From the NCBI GenBank assembly GCA_037074705.1, contig CM073596.1:54402001-54466000 (forward strand): a stretch of DNA of 64,000 nucleotides, read 5' to 3'. The stretch is from Zhengitettix transpicula (lineage: Eukaryota > Arthropoda > Insecta > Orthoptera > Tetrigidae). The notes beneath the pieces were generated by a model. It did no database searches and had not been told where the DNA came from. It saw only the letters and a list, made by a program, of their open reading frames with translations. Position numbers and translations under genes: made by a program. Each line of letters begins with the position of its first letter. Within the stretch, counting starts at the first letter, position 1. Positions 11,500 through 23,101 of the stretch are shown in pieces.

Positions 11500-12080
11500 T
11501 AATTTTTTTAATATATATATATATATATGAAGATAAAATATTATGGATTATAAAAACTTTAATTATAATAAAAAATATACCAAAAGTTGAAAAACATGTA
11601 TCATAAATACTTAAAAAATTTTAAAAAAATTATACCAAAAGTTAAAAAATAATGGAATGTAATACTTTAAAATTCTTAAAAGATTAAATTATTTGATTAT
11701 GAGTATTTAATATTTAAAAAATATATTAAAATTTAAAAATAAAGGATTATAAATGTTTTAAAAAGTTTTTTATATGTTTGAAAAATCATAACTCATAATA
11801 TATCATAAATACTTTAAATTTATTTTAAAAATTATAAATAATGTTAAAAACAATGGAATGTAATACTTCATAAACTTTTAAATTTTTTAAAATAATATAT
11901 TATTGGGTCTTGAATATTTATTGTTTAAAAAGATTAAAATAATGGGTTATAGATATTTTAAGAGTTTATTTAAATGTTTTAAAATTCATGAAAAATAATG
12001 AATTATAAGTACTTTACAGATTTTTTAATTAATTATTTTAAAACGAAAAATAAAAGGATTATTAATATTTCCGCAATTTT
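11500..12080. repeat. Degenerate AT-rich tandem repeat
   Basis: An ATGGATTATAAATACTTTAAA-type phrase recurs near 11540, 11597, 11650, 11745, 11800, 11853, 11940, 11997 and 12055. Most spacings are 53-58 bp, with two gaps of 87-95 bp. Copies are strongly diverged. The last ~75 bp recur inverted at 15705-15785. Confidence 0.6.
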
Positions 12081-12326
12081 TTTGTATTAACAAATTTGCT
12101 AATTATTTAGCTTCTTAATTTATTTACAGTTGGTAACAATTATTCAAATACAAGGATGTAGAAAATTTATTATTTGATTTAAAATGTTATATTGTATTAC
12201 ATGTAAAGATATAAGTTTTTAAAATGTAATAATATATGTAAGAAAATGTTATATTTGATTTGAAATATTGTTTGTTCTTTCCGCCAGTTGTGACAATATT
12301 TTGTTACCGTAGAAGCATAACCTAAA

Positions 12327-12365
12327 CAACGTGATGAAACTCCAAACAAGGACAGAAACGTCGGT
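12327..12365 (+). ncRNA. Hammerhead-like motif
   Basis: Reads AACGTGATGA, AACTCCAAACAAGGACA, then GAAACGTCGG. C3 of CTGANGA is replaced by G, which should abolish activity, but TGATGA, a TCC/GGA stem and GAAACGT remain. The upstream phrase TTACCGTAGAAGC parallels TTACCATAGAAAC ahead of the motif at 42151. Confidence 0.4.
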
Positions 12366-13592
12366 AGGTTGAATATTTTATTATATGTTATAAAATACGT
12401 ACATCTAAATATTGTAATAATTTTACCCTAATTCTCAGATACAAAGCTTGCTGACAATTTTTTTTTATTTATAAAATAAAATGAAAAATATTTGACGGAG
12501 TCGTGATCTATTTGTAGGCCGGATGCCGCAACACTGAGCTACACTGGCCGACTCCATTAATGTCTCGGTCTGTTCGAATGAATGAAGGAAATTGTAGGCA
12601 ATCGAAGCAGGTATAACAATATAATCTCCTTTGTATTGGGGTTTAAGAAAAGACCCTTCAGACATCAGGACTCTTTAACCAATGACAACACGAAAAAGTC
12701 AGAATTAGTCACACCCGACCCCTCAGTATAAGATCCGCTTGCATGAATATTGTGTTGCTTGCTGTGGACGGCTACAGATGAGCAAATAGTTCTGGTTAGA
12801 TCCTCTTAAGGCAGTCACGTTTATTCTCTTCTCTTTTTAAAGTATTACTCGTAAATGTCCACAAGACTCGACGTCGTTTATAGCCTGGAAGCAGACTTGC
12901 ACTAAAATGTCGTAAATATTTCTCTTTATTTGTCTCTCCACCTCCTGTGCGAGTGTGGAGTTTTCCACCCACGACAGCCCGTTTAACTCTACTGAGATTC
13001 CTCCCTGTTCGCTCTTCTTCCACGAAGAGTTTGGAGTGTCTGGAAAACATCAACGACCTTCTTGTCCCTCCGAGTGTGGGAGTAGCAATTAACCCAACCA
13101 TCCTCGTTGTTTGGGAAGTAAATATTGGAAGGGCCTTGGGAATTGGACGCCGTGACCTGGTTCCACAAGTCCGTAAGAATAGGCCAATGCTTCTACGACT
13201 ATTAAGAATCCTTAACAAATTACAGAAGAAACTGTTACCATCTACGATTTCATGTTGAGGAATTGGTGAAGAGAGAAGACTAAGGGAAAGATGAGTGAAA
13301 AAGCAACCTCAGGATAAAAAAAAACAGGGACGTAGTCTCAGCAGTCACTCCTTCATTGTCTTAAACCACAGAGACATGTTTTTAAAGTTTGGAAAGAGAA
13401 AATGTGGCGAATAGGAGGAGTGAGGAAGCAGCGACGTCGTGATGGAACGACACTTCTTTTCTAGATTTCGTCACTCGAACGCTGCAATAAATCGCATAAT
13501 ACTCACCCTTGATTGCCGTTTCTTTTGTTGAAGAACACGAGACGCCATAGCTATGGCTTTTAGTAAAAAAAATTGTTAATCAATAACCAATT
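12366..13592. other. No gene seen; GC-richer block at 12.9-13.25 kb
   Basis: Overlapping open frames of 140 codons (minus) and 103 codons (plus) occupy 12796-13258. Neither shows a recognisable domain, and both being open together suggests composition rather than coding. Confidence 0.5.
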
Positions 13593-13629
13593 AAATATTT
13601 CGTCCTTTTTTTAGGACCTCTACAGGTTG
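13593..13629 (-). ncRNA. Hammerhead-like motif, decayed core
   Basis: Minus strand reads AACCTGTAGA-G-GTCC, a TAAAAAAA loop, then GGAC-GAAAT. The GTCC/GGAC stem is perfect, but CTGANGA is CTGTAGA and GAAAC is GAAAT. Confidence 0.42.
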
Positions 13630-13860
13630 AGTCTACATTTTAGAAATTAATAAACACGAGTAAAAATATTTCCTTTCCGTTGTACTTCAACCCCTTTAAA
13701 TTTAAAATCTGATACCAATAATTTGAACAAAATTTATATGTAATATAATGTAGTAATAAAATTTAAAACACACTATAATTATTAGATACAGGTAAAAATA
13801 CATCGTTTTCGGCCACGCTTAATTTTTAAAATGAATAAATGAAAGAAAAAAAAATCAATC
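13630..13860. other. AT-rich, nothing seen
   Basis: Short AT-rich stretch without a recognised feature. Confidence 0.5.
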
Positions 13861-15310
13861 TCTCATATACAGCGTCATTTTTCCCCGCAGTTGCAGGATT
13901 GTAGTGAAGTCAACAATCGTCCAATGACATTACTTGAGGTTAATGACTGATTTGAGGGTCCAGTCCGCCAAGGGCGTAATAAGAAACAGTTCACTCTGAT
14001 TTGTTTGCGGATCGGCAATGGTAGACGGAAAGGCGTGAATTTTTTAAAAACATTTTCTGCGGTATTAAAGGTTTATTTATATTCAGTGTCATTTTTCCCC
14101 GATGCGTTAAAAACATTTGAATAATTTGCACTGTGCAGAACTTACGGAACAAGATGGAGAGAGACCGTTGGCTTAGTTATTTGGATTGAAATGGGTTTTG
14201 GGAGTGTGTTGTTAAATCTTTTAGGGCTGTTTTCCTCTACGGGGGAGGCCACACGTTTGTTAGACATGGAAGGTGTCGAATCCATCCGCTCTGAGGTGGG
14301 GGAGGCTTGGCTTGGTTTTTTTTTAGCGGCCGAAACCTTTACGGATTTTGATACTGGAGCCATACTTTCTACTAATATCGCACACAGAATTAAATTGATT
14401 TATATACTTACTCGTGTGTCGAGATCTGTTCGCCACGTGGTCGTCATACTGCTGTCGAAGCGGAAGTAGATCGCCACGTGTTCCGGTAGATGTCTCGAAT
14501 CGCGCCGGCCCGAGTTGTCAGGTTAATCGGACAGTGCAGCAGCTACGAATCAGGAGAAGCACTAAACACTACAGACTTGATGAACACAAACACAAATTAG
14601 TTGTTGTACACAGAAGTCTCCAAGATGTTCACTGCTCAACGGCTGACTTGATTATGAAGGGGAAACTGAAAGGCGTGAATCTTTACCGATTATAGGGTCT
14701 AGTCCGCAACGGCCCTAATAGTAAATGATTTACTCTGATTGGTCAGATAAACGGAATAGAAGACTGAAAGGTGTGAATCTTCCAAATACATTTTCTGCGG
14801 TATTAAATTTTATTTATACACATTACTAGGAAATAATCAATCACTGATATGCAGCGACATTTCCCTCCCACCAGTTGCAGGTTTATAGTAAACTCAAACG
14901 TTACGTGAATGGTCAGTACCAGGAAAGCCGACAATCGTCCAATGATATTAATTGAGATTCAAGGCGTCTTTGAGGGTACTGTCCGCATCGGCCTTAATAG
15001 TAAAAAAATTACTCTGATTGGTCAGATAAACGGAAGGGACAACTCAAAGGCGTGAATCTTCCAAATACCTTTTCTGCGATATTAAAGGGTCGATAAAGGT
15101 TTATTTATAAATGTGACTGGAAAAAAAAAACCATTCTCTTTTATGCACTGTCATTTTTCCCCGCAAGTTGCAGGTTTGTAGTGGAGTCGACAATCGTCCA
15201 ATGACATTACTTGAGACTAATGATGGATTTGAGGGCCCAGTCCGCATCGGCCGTAATAATGAACAATTCACTCTGATTTGTCAGAAAAACTGCAATGGTA
15301 CGGCTAACAT
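13861..15310. repeat. 260-280 bp tandem repeat with an inserted block
   Basis: Recurring landmarks: CAATCGTCCAATGA (13916, 14935, 15190), ACTCTGATT (13993, 14731, 15011, 15271), GGCGTGAATCTT-like (14030, 14668, 14770, 15047) and TTTTCTGCGGTATTAAA-like (14052, 14789, 15067). The three right-hand units have periods of about 280 and 260 bp. The left unit is displaced by an unrelated block of roughly 500 bp (14105-14640). Confidence 0.85.
14142..14363 (-). pseudogene. Possible LINE ORF1-like N terminus, weak
   Basis: A 73-codon minus frame beginning MAPVSKSVKVSAAKKK lies inside the block that interrupts the tandem array. Its lysine/serine/proline-rich start with SNKRVASPVEENSPKR resembles the low-complexity N-terminal part of some non-LTR retrotransposon ORF1 proteins. 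No zinc knuckle or RRM is present, so this is a guess from composition. Confidence 0.2.
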
Positions 15311-16699
15311 TGCACCGCAGTTTTGATATAATAATTATATTCCAAGTTAATTACTCGCCGATGCTGGGATGTTCACTACAAAATTTTTCCAATTATTTTT
15401 AATAAAACAATTAATTATGTTAATTTGTTATAATTATTAAATAAATCTAATGTTCGCGCGCTGAAACCGTATTTTAACAAGACTCTTATCTTTGTGTGTA
15501 ATTTACAAAAAATAAGTCAAAGTTTCTCAGTAAAATAGAAATTTTTCTTCAGCCATTTATTCCAGAGTAAACCGTGTATATATCCACTAGATTTTACAGG
15601 GAGAATTTCTCTTTCTTCATTTATAGTTATTCTTGTTAATTTCTGTTTTATGGAGTGATTGGTGGTTTCTCTATTTGTTGTTATGATAAGTATTGAAGTT
15701 ATATATTAATAATCCTTTTATTTTTCGTTTTAAAATAATTAATTAAATAATCTATAAAGTACTTATAATTAATTAGTAGAATGTTTCAATTAATACTAAA
15801 AAAAATGGAACAATATTTTTACCTGCCTGTTGATGAATTTGACTATACTAATAATGAGCAGTGACAAATTTTAGAATTCATGAAATCATTTGATTGGCTC
15901 TCAGGCCATGAAGGCAAAAAACCCTTGCTGCTGGTTGCCCACTGAGGTTATTAATCGCTCTACCCTCCAGCGTGGTTATTCTCTCAACTGTGGCGCCCAT
16001 TTTAGGCACCCCATGTGCATGGGCTGCGTGGAAGGTCGTCTATCCGCGTGGGGGAGTGGGAGATTTATACTACCATAAAAAACTTCTTCTTGTTGTTATT
16101 TGCTTTTTCTCTTACCCAAATCCTTATTTCGGTCTCTTTCGATTCTTTTTCTGTAATGTTCTCTTTATTTTAGACATCTTTTGTGGCGATGAAAGATAGG
16201 ATCCTGTCTAGGGACACTCCTAGTGCTCACGTCACCTCCTCCGTGGTGGTCACATTAGTTTGAGTACCGAAAATAATTAATTTTGTTAGTAAAGTAGGAA
16301 CCATGACAAGTAACCAGCGACGGGAAGTGAAACCACGGTCCCGATCCCGAGACTTCCGTCTGCGTGAACTCCACTTGTTCTGCCGTCGCCCATTAACAAC
16401 GTTCAGATAGAAACATCACGCTTTTTCCTGCCTTCAATCGGCTATAAAGATCTTATCCGAAGGCCGCTTTTATGGCGGGGAGGGCAATTGTACGGCCGCG
16501 TTCCTCGACAGTTATATTAGCTAATTTTGATTTTATGGACAAACAGCATGTGTTTCCTGAGGCTCCAGCTACCGGAGGTCCTCACAGTCCCGGGAGAAGC
16601 TAAGAGCACTATCAAGTCCAGCTAGAGAATAGAGAGTCGAAAATTCTCGCACGCTGAGAGTAGGTCTCTACTAATAAAGCTCCGGTGCTGCTGAAACTG
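15311..16699. other. No gene seen; carries an inverted AT-rich copy
   Basis: 15705-15785 is the reverse complement of about 75 bp at 11985-12065 (shared AATAATCCTTTTATTTTTCG and AAAGTACTTATAATT). The rest shows no domain or repeat. Confidence 0.55.
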
Positions 16700-17045
16700 T
16701 CCGCTAGTCCCATTGGAATAGTCGGCCAGCTGCCTCCTAAACTGGTCGAGGCACGGAGAAGGGAATGCTGCGTCCCCACAGCAAACTCCTCTCCCGCTAT
16801 CGGATGGGCGTTGGACAAGTACCCAATGCCCGACCTACCTGATGCAGGTTTTTCTAGGGGTTTCCCTAAATTTCTTTAGGCGAATGCCGGGTAGGATCCT
16901 TAAACCATTGCCCGGGGGCCCTAGTTAACCCTTGGCTACCTTCCTCTACCCTCCCGCATCCCCCCTTTTCAAATACCTTCCTATGCTATTAAAGGGGAGT
17001 TGCCCAATGTGGATCACCCTCATGCAGCCTGTTGCCCCCCCCCCC
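16700..17045 (+). mobile_element. A-tailed retroposon family, copy 1 (5'-truncated)
   Basis: Starts within the family at GTCCGCTAGTCCCATTGG and runs to the shared 3' end CATG(T/C)AGCCTGTTGCCC, here followed by a C run and A run. At 17046-17110 a second short 3' end (CCTCATGTAGCCTGTTGCCC then A9) follows directly. Family members share a fixed 3' end with an A tail and variable 5' ends, as expected for copies made by target-primed reverse transcription. Frames of about 60-65 codons inside begin at TTG, CTG or similar codons, not ATG. Confidence 0.8.
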
Positions 17046-17140
17046 ACAAAAAAAAGAAACATGCCCAAAAAGGATTAACCTCATGTAGCCTGTTGCCCGA
17101 AAAAAAAAGAATCATGCGAAGGGGGCGATAGATCGAGTCT

Positions 17141-17570
17141 TCGAGAAGATTCTCTCGCAGGTAATCTGCGAGGGATGTTTTCTCGCAGGCAAAACTTTTT
17201 GGGAGAGATACGATGGGGCTACCTTTGGGTATGCCATTTCCTCTCCGTTTTTGAACTAAGGTTCCCACAAGTCGAGGCTCCTCGACCTGTTCTGAGAGGT
17301 GTATGTTCTGGGGTCACAGACCTTGGGCATACGGTAAGAGTTGTCCACAATTCCCATTGGAATAGTCGGCCAGCTGCCTCCTAAACTGGTCGAGGCGCTA
17401 TCGGAAGGGTGTGGGACAAGTACCCAATGCCCGACCTACCCGATGCAGGTTTTCCTAGGGTTTTCCCTGCATTTCTTTAGGCGAATGCCGGTTAGGATCC
17501 TTAAAATATAGCTCGGGGCTCTAGTAACTCTTGGCTACCTTCCTCTACCCTTCCACATCCCCCCTTTTGT
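17141..17570 (+). mobile_element. A-tailed retroposon family, copy 2
   Basis: Begins in the 5' hairpin region (TTCTCTCGCAGGTAATCTGC) and follows copy 1 head-to-tail. It lacks about 60 bp near 17393 (GTCGAGGC joined to GCTATCGG) and ends early in CATCCCCCCTTTT without the GTTGCCC-A tail. Confidence 0.78.
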
Positions 17571-17659
17571 GTAAACTTAGATATAATATTTTTCCTCTTT
17601 TGAAAATTACACAGTACTATATAAAAGATTTCACAAGCCATTGAAGTCGAATTAAGTAT
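17571..17659. other. Short AT-rich spacer
   Basis: Nothing recognised. Confidence 0.4.
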
Positions 17660-17745
17660 CAGGTCGGAAAAATATCGATCGGGAGATCCTGGGTTAGATT
17701 CCTGGTCCAGTCGACATTTTTCCGTCCTCATAATTTAAATACACA
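17660..17745 (+). mobile_element. SINE fragment, GACATTTTTCC family
   Basis: A B-box-like GGTTAGATTCC (17692-17702) is followed by TGGTCCAGTCGACATTTTTC and CGTCCTCATAAT. The same order (B box, TGGTCC, GACATTTTTCC, ATCCTAATA) is found on the minus strand at 28655-28745. The A-box side is not recognisable. Confidence 0.5.
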
Positions 17746-19146
17746 CAGTATTGAAAACTATGTGGACGGAATTAGAATCGCAGGATATTAGGTATTGGTA
17801 ACACTGTCGCTGTTCCAATATTTTGAATAGTCGTTATCCTCGTAAAAATTGTTGTTGAAGCAACAGGAATCTCTAGTCATTATCTTCGGCTTGAATAGAG
17901 GAACGTTTGAGATAACCTTGAGGTTATAATTGCTTTTACGTTGAAGTGCTGTTTTAACTTTTAAGATAAAATACCTTAGCAATGGGAATGGCAAAAGTAT
18001 ACAATAATTTTAGAGATTAATGTTGAGCTGGGACGATTGAATCAGGAGGGATGAGGAATGTTTTTGAAAAAACAACTGAGGCGAAAAATCGAGCCATCCT
18101 GACTTTACGATAATGTGACATTTAAATCGCACAGACCACTGGCTTTGTTCTGAGTTCTGTGGCACATACAATAAATTAACTGATTTAACATTTGTACGCA
18201 TTGTACTTGGTCCCGTTTCAGTCTCCCATAATTCACTCCGCCTGATAGCGAAAACTGTGTTAGAGGACTTCCGTGGGATCCTCTGCACATATCCAGCTTT
18301 TCTTATTACTGTACGCAGTTATATTTAGCAGCAGCCGGGTCTGGTTTGAGTTCAGGAACCTTCATTTGTCCGACTTTAGGTGCTTAATTGTCATCCGGAA
18401 TTGTTGAGATGTAGCGGGATTCTCATGGCGACAGTTGGAAAGTCTGTCTAACTGTGTCTCTAGATTATGTGATCTCTTTCAAGTGTATGGTTTTTTTTTT
18501 CTCCAAGACCCTGGAAATTGCATAACACCGCCGCAGCGTTGCTCGTTAGACTTTAATCTTTTTCTTACGACTTGTAAGACTTCAGCCTCGTTTACACCGG
18601 AGTTGGCAACATAATTGCCAATGAATGTTGACGGAAGAATTATTTTGTTGACAACAATTATTTGGTGTTCGCAACATTTCCCACGGACATTTGTTGGCTT
18701 CATATTCAACTGATATATTAACAGGCATTTGTCGTTCTCCAGAAGATGACAGAGTTGGACGTAGGAAGTTTCGAACCATGAAAAAAAAAAACTCATTTCG
18801 ACTCCACGGATAATACCAACCGTGGGATGAGTGTTCGGACAGAAGTTCTGAGATATTTCATGCTATTTCTCTCTACACTTCTATAGTCATTGAAATACCT
18901 GATATCATCCAATTTGGATCTGATCCCTTCTTTTCCTAGATAGAAAAAAAAAGTTTGGTGCTAGTAAAATCGTTTTGGCTACTGTATTTGATTGAGGTCT
19001 AGAGCCAAGATTCTGCAGGCTGAGTCTTTATTTCTGGGTTTTAAACTGATGGTCACAGTGAGCCCCTCAAAATCTGGGAGAGGAAGGGAAGAGGGCAGCA
19101 GAAGAGAAGTGTACGTGTGCTGTTTGAGAGGGGGAGGGGGGGCCCG
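17746..19146. other. No gene seen
   Basis: Several minus-strand frames of 60-105 codons overlap one another at 17.8-18.8 kb without domains. No repeat was recognised. Confidence 0.5.
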
Positions 19147-19175
19147 AAGAAGAAGAAGAAGACGACGACGATCCA
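19147..19175. repeat. (GAA)n/(GAC)n microsatellite
   Basis: AAGAAGAAGAAGAAG followed by ACGACGACGA. It produces arginine- and lysine-rich frames on the plus strand. Confidence 0.9.
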
Positions 19176-19914
19176 ATTATCCGAAGGGGGAAGGAAGAGT
19201 TCACGTGTCAGCATTCCCACGGCTGCGAGCGTGCCCAATCGGCGCTCAGGTCATCGGCCGCCGCACCCGCCGAGGGTTTGGACCTCTGGACAACCATCCT
19301 CTCAAGGTTGCCAATCTAGGCACCTGCAGCAGTAGCCGGCCCTCCGGAGCAAAAGCAGCGGGACGAAACCTGCATTAGGTAGGTCAAGCTCAGACAGTGC
19401 CACTGTCCTCACTGGAGCGTCGTTGGTCCTTGGTGTGAACTTGACTGCAGTAACGAAGTGATCATCAGGCTGAAAGACGCAAAAGTGTCGCACCCTTCCA
19501 TCCAGGAACGTAGGTTATCTTATTTGCGTTGGTGGAGACAACTGTACGGACGCCCTGACGAGGAGATGCATTGTGGTGGCCTGTTCCTTTCCTCAAGAAA
19601 GAAAGAAGGTATATGTCATCGGCGTTAATGCAGAAACAACATGAGAAAGTCGCGGAAGATGTAAACCACCGGGGAAAAGAAGATGACTCAAGCTTCTGAT
19701 TCCTGCAGAATATAGGATCGTTTTGATAGTGTGGAGTGTGAGAATGAAGGAATAATGAGGAAATTCTCGGGATGGAATTAAAGGTGGTAGAGAAAATCTG
19801 TCAGGCAGCTTGCAAGAAAATGACGTCACCGGGCAGCTTTAAGAAAGAGAAAGATAATTTTTTTTATATAAATGCAGTACTATATTAAATAATAAATTTT
19901 CTGATCCACCGTGA
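19176..19914. other. GC-richer block, no gene recognised
   Basis: 19.0-19.6 kb is among the most GC-rich parts of the window and has frames open on both strands (128 codons plus, 65 and 63 minus). Simultaneous openness and low-complexity Arg/Pro content argue against coding. Confidence 0.45.
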
Positions 19915-20140
19915 CGAGGTGAACAGAAACACAGAATTTTCCTTAGCGCTACAGCCCCTCTTTGACCCTGGCTTCCTGGACAATCTTCACCCATTCCTCT
20001 CTGAAAATCACCTTCTAGGTCCCTTTACGTCTAGGGTCCTCCTCCACATTATCCATCCACCTGGTCCTTCGTCCATTCCTCTTGAATTCCCTCACCACTA
20101 TTTCTGCCACTACATCTTTGTCAACACAGCGTTCTGAATT
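19915..20140 (-). pseudogene. LINE reverse-transcriptase C-terminal relic
   Basis: Reading the minus strand from about 20105 gives VREFKRNGRRTRWMDNVEED, then PRRKGT, a stop, KVIFREEWVKIVQEARVKEG, and a second stop. The pattern G-R-R-x-x-R-W-x-D-N-V-E-E-D followed by E-W-x-x-I-V-Q-E-A is the C-terminal tail that follows the RT domain in several insect non-LTR retrotransposon polyproteins. Two in-frame stops show it is dead. Only the 3' end is present, as expected for a 5'-truncated LINE copy. No RT catalytic motif lies in the window. Confidence 0.72.
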
Positions 20141-21560
20141 CATTATTCACTGGCCATAGTATCTTTTCCTTTCCCATCTCCGTAACGCGCTCCTAATCAT
20201 CTTGCGTCATTGTCCTAGTTTCCGGCAGGTCTAATTAGTGTCAGATTCGTACTGAGACTTCTAGTTGTAAGTACTGGACGGTTTAATATGTGCATCTTTC
20301 AACTCGGTCAATGATATTTGGTCCCGTGGCATCAATGCGGAGACTGTTCAGGGTTGTTTCTTCAGTGCTTTTTGGGATTCCGGTGAACATCTTTCAGGAC
20401 GTAACCGGAAGGGTGTGTGTGACGTTGACCCCGCCTTGAGGCAGTCCGATGCATGTCCCGCTGCGGTTTTAGGCTATTCTCGCACCAATTTATAAGCCCA
20501 GGAATGCCGACCGCAGAGTCCTATTCGTTTCCCTGTAAGTTGCCGCATTGAACGTCGACCGCAAGACGCTCCCTCGGACAGCACGCTACCTACACCCTCA
20601 ATTACTTCCCACAATCTGCCCGGCAAAGCCACATTTCCAGCGACTTCGGATCGTAAGTCAATTATGACCTACGGAATACCTGTCAAAGCGTATCCAGAAG
20701 CTGCGAGCTCTACAAATCCCCTCGGGGGTGTCTCCAAAATTTTAAAAATTGAATGAATTAAGTCATTGTCGCAATTGGGGACTTGTCCGTCGTTTGTGTT
20801 TCCTTCTAGAGTCAGGTTTTGTGTTTATGCTTGTGTTATGTGTAATTCTACATTTTACGACAGTTAATTCTCTAATAATTAATTTTTTACTACCTGTTGA
20901 ATTTTTTTAGTACTGTAAATATTATATTATACCATCAGTATAGTTGAAGAATTATTGTTTTTGTTATTATTACTATATAGTCCTTTTACTTATGTTGGAC
21001 TTGAACATTTGTGTTCCCCAATTTTAGTATTTTTATGTAGACTTCTAATTATTTATAATTGTAGCATCCAATTATTATTATATTGTAATTTTATGTAATA
21101 CAGTATCCTATGATATTTTAAAGGATAATTTGTAATACAATTAATTTAATTAAATTAATTATCTCACTAAGCACAATTTGGATTGTCATTATCTAAAAAC
21201 TTGTCGATGAAGAATGTCAATATTATTCAAGATCGATGAACGAAATGTTGCATGTAATTAATTTAAATAGAATTAATGATTCTGCATTGCTGTAATCAAT
21301 TTAATGTATTTAAAATAATGTTCTTTCCACCGTTTCTTTAAACTTAACAATACTCTCAACATAACAGAATTTTCGCCTGCAACGTGAGGGCAAATCGCAT
21401 CTAAGAAATTTATGTCCACTACATTTTATGTAATTAATTATAAGTAATGTTTAATAATTTTTTATTAATTGTATTATAAATTATCATGTTCGTAAAATCT
21501 TGATTTTTTAAAATTTTTATAATCACAGATTTGAAATTAGTTCATTCAATTGACTTTACA
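20141..21560. other. No gene seen
   Basis: 20380-20740 is relatively GC-rich and carries no open frame longer than 60 codons that looks coding; the rest is AT-rich. Confidence 0.5.
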
Positions 21561-21600
21561 ACACCTGAAGAGGTCCTAATAAATTAGGGATGAAACTTTG
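21561..21600 (+). ncRNA. Hammerhead-like motif
   Basis: Reads ACACCTGAAGA-G-GTCC, a TAATAAATTA loop, then GGGAT-GAAAC. CTGAAGA and GAAAC are exact; stem II is GTCC/GGGAT with a G-T wobble. ACGT is mutated to ACTT. Confidence 0.48.
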
Positions 21601-22880
21601 AAAATTATTTTTTTTCTGTTATAACGTTTAGAAATTTAAATTAATGATAAATTTATAACTAAACAGGTTGGTTTTTCATTTATTTAAGGACGTCAGAAAA
21701 ATATAAGTGTTAAAAGGTTTTCATCCTAATTGATCACTTCTAAGCATATCACAGTTTCCAGATTGTAGATGGAGATAGAAATTATAAATCCAGATAAGTT
21801 TCAGAAATGTTATACATTAAACTTGTATTACATTCACTTACTGTTAAAACCTGCTCGCTCAGTGGTCAGGATTGAGGAAGGAGTCGAGGGGGAGTTTGTC
21901 CGCGCAGGGCACGGCCGCTCAAAATACGGCGCCACCGGACGCTAAATTGAATCTACCAACATAATGTGTTTGCGGTGGGACTGTCCGTCGTCTTTAATGA
22001 CAGTGTGGGAAAAACCCAGCGGTCCATGTCACACTGTGCTGGCTGTATCTGTGCCTGACTCCTTGCACCTGAATGAGCTTGGCTGGAGCTGACTGTGAGT
22101 GTCTGTCTGTCTGCGGTAATTCCTCTGCTGTAAAAGTCCTCCGTGGCGGGGGGTCGTGTCGTATATCTCACTCACTGGACTGGCGGAGAATATTTCATTC
22201 ATGCAATACCACCACGCCTATAAATTATATAGTAACCATACTTTACGGCCCACCACCACCACTACTACACAACTACTACTACCTCTTCACTATTCGGACT
22301 CTTGAAGACGCCAGCTGGCATTAGGAGGAACACGAGACAGAGACAAAGAAATCAAGTCTATAAATGTAACCCGCTACGACTGAACAAGTATTCTGTACGA
22401 TAAATTTCAAACTAAATTAATATGCGGCCGGATCTTAACGTGTTTTTCCGTAAAATGGACACGAATTCATTGGAGTTCGCGAATAAAATCATAAATTCCA
22501 AGACTTCTCATCCTCACTAAAACTTTAATGTGAAACTATATCGTAAAATAGAGAGAGAATAAAATATAAAGAAGGTAAAAACAGAGGAGTAGAAAAACAC
22601 ACGAATACCGCAAAGGAAAATCGTCTACTGATACAAAATGGAGGGAACAAAAACCGAAAAGATACGAGTTAAAATAGAAAGAAAAAAGGAAAGAGAAGAT
22701 ACATACACAAATAAAGAAAATATTTATTTTAAGCTTAGTTCAGCTTACCTTATTCTAGAATTAATAAAATAAACAAATGTAAAACATAAAACATAAAATA
22801 AACTTTATTCGCTATCTTAATTGAAAGTTATATTAAAAGGTTAATAAACTACCTTTTACAATAGAAATTAAAGTAAAACA
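21601..22880. other. No gene seen; CAC/ACT-rich patch
   Basis: 22249-22290 is an imperfect (CAC)/(ACT) trinucleotide patch. Frames over it on both strands lack domains. Confidence 0.5.
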
Positions 22881-22923
22881 CCGTAACGTTTCTTTCCCTC
22901 TGATTGGGACCTCTTCAGGTGTT
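22881..22923 (-). ncRNA. Hammerhead-like motif, left member of a divergent pair
   Basis: Minus strand reads AACACCTGAAGA-G-GTCCC, AATCAGA, GGGAAAGAAACGTTAC, then GGTGTT. CTGAAGA, GAAAC and ACGT are intact, and the outer AACACC can pair with GGTGTT as stem I. Stem II pairs CCC with GGG. Confidence 0.52.
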
Positions 22924-23060
22924 ATTTATTGTATAGAAACTAGCTAAAGTTTCATATCGGCCATGGCACTCGTTTAAAAATATATAAATTATACTTAATC
23001 AGGTATTTTGGTATTTAATATATTTGTTATCAATTTGTTCCTTTTTCTTTACAATATATA

Positions 23061-23101
23061 ACACGTGAAGATGTCCAAAATGTAGGAGAAGAAACGTTGT
23101 T
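23061..23101 (+). ncRNA. Hammerhead-like motif, right member of a divergent pair
   Basis: Reads ACACGTGAAGA-T-GTCC, AAAATGTA, GGAGAA, GAAACGTTGTTG. C3 is mutated to G; the remainder of the core and ACGT are retained. It faces away from the copy at 22881-22923. Confidence 0.45.

Noticed and set aside
12796..13258. 140-codon minus and 103-codon plus overlapping frames
   Set aside because: Both strands open together with no recognisable domain; likely base composition.
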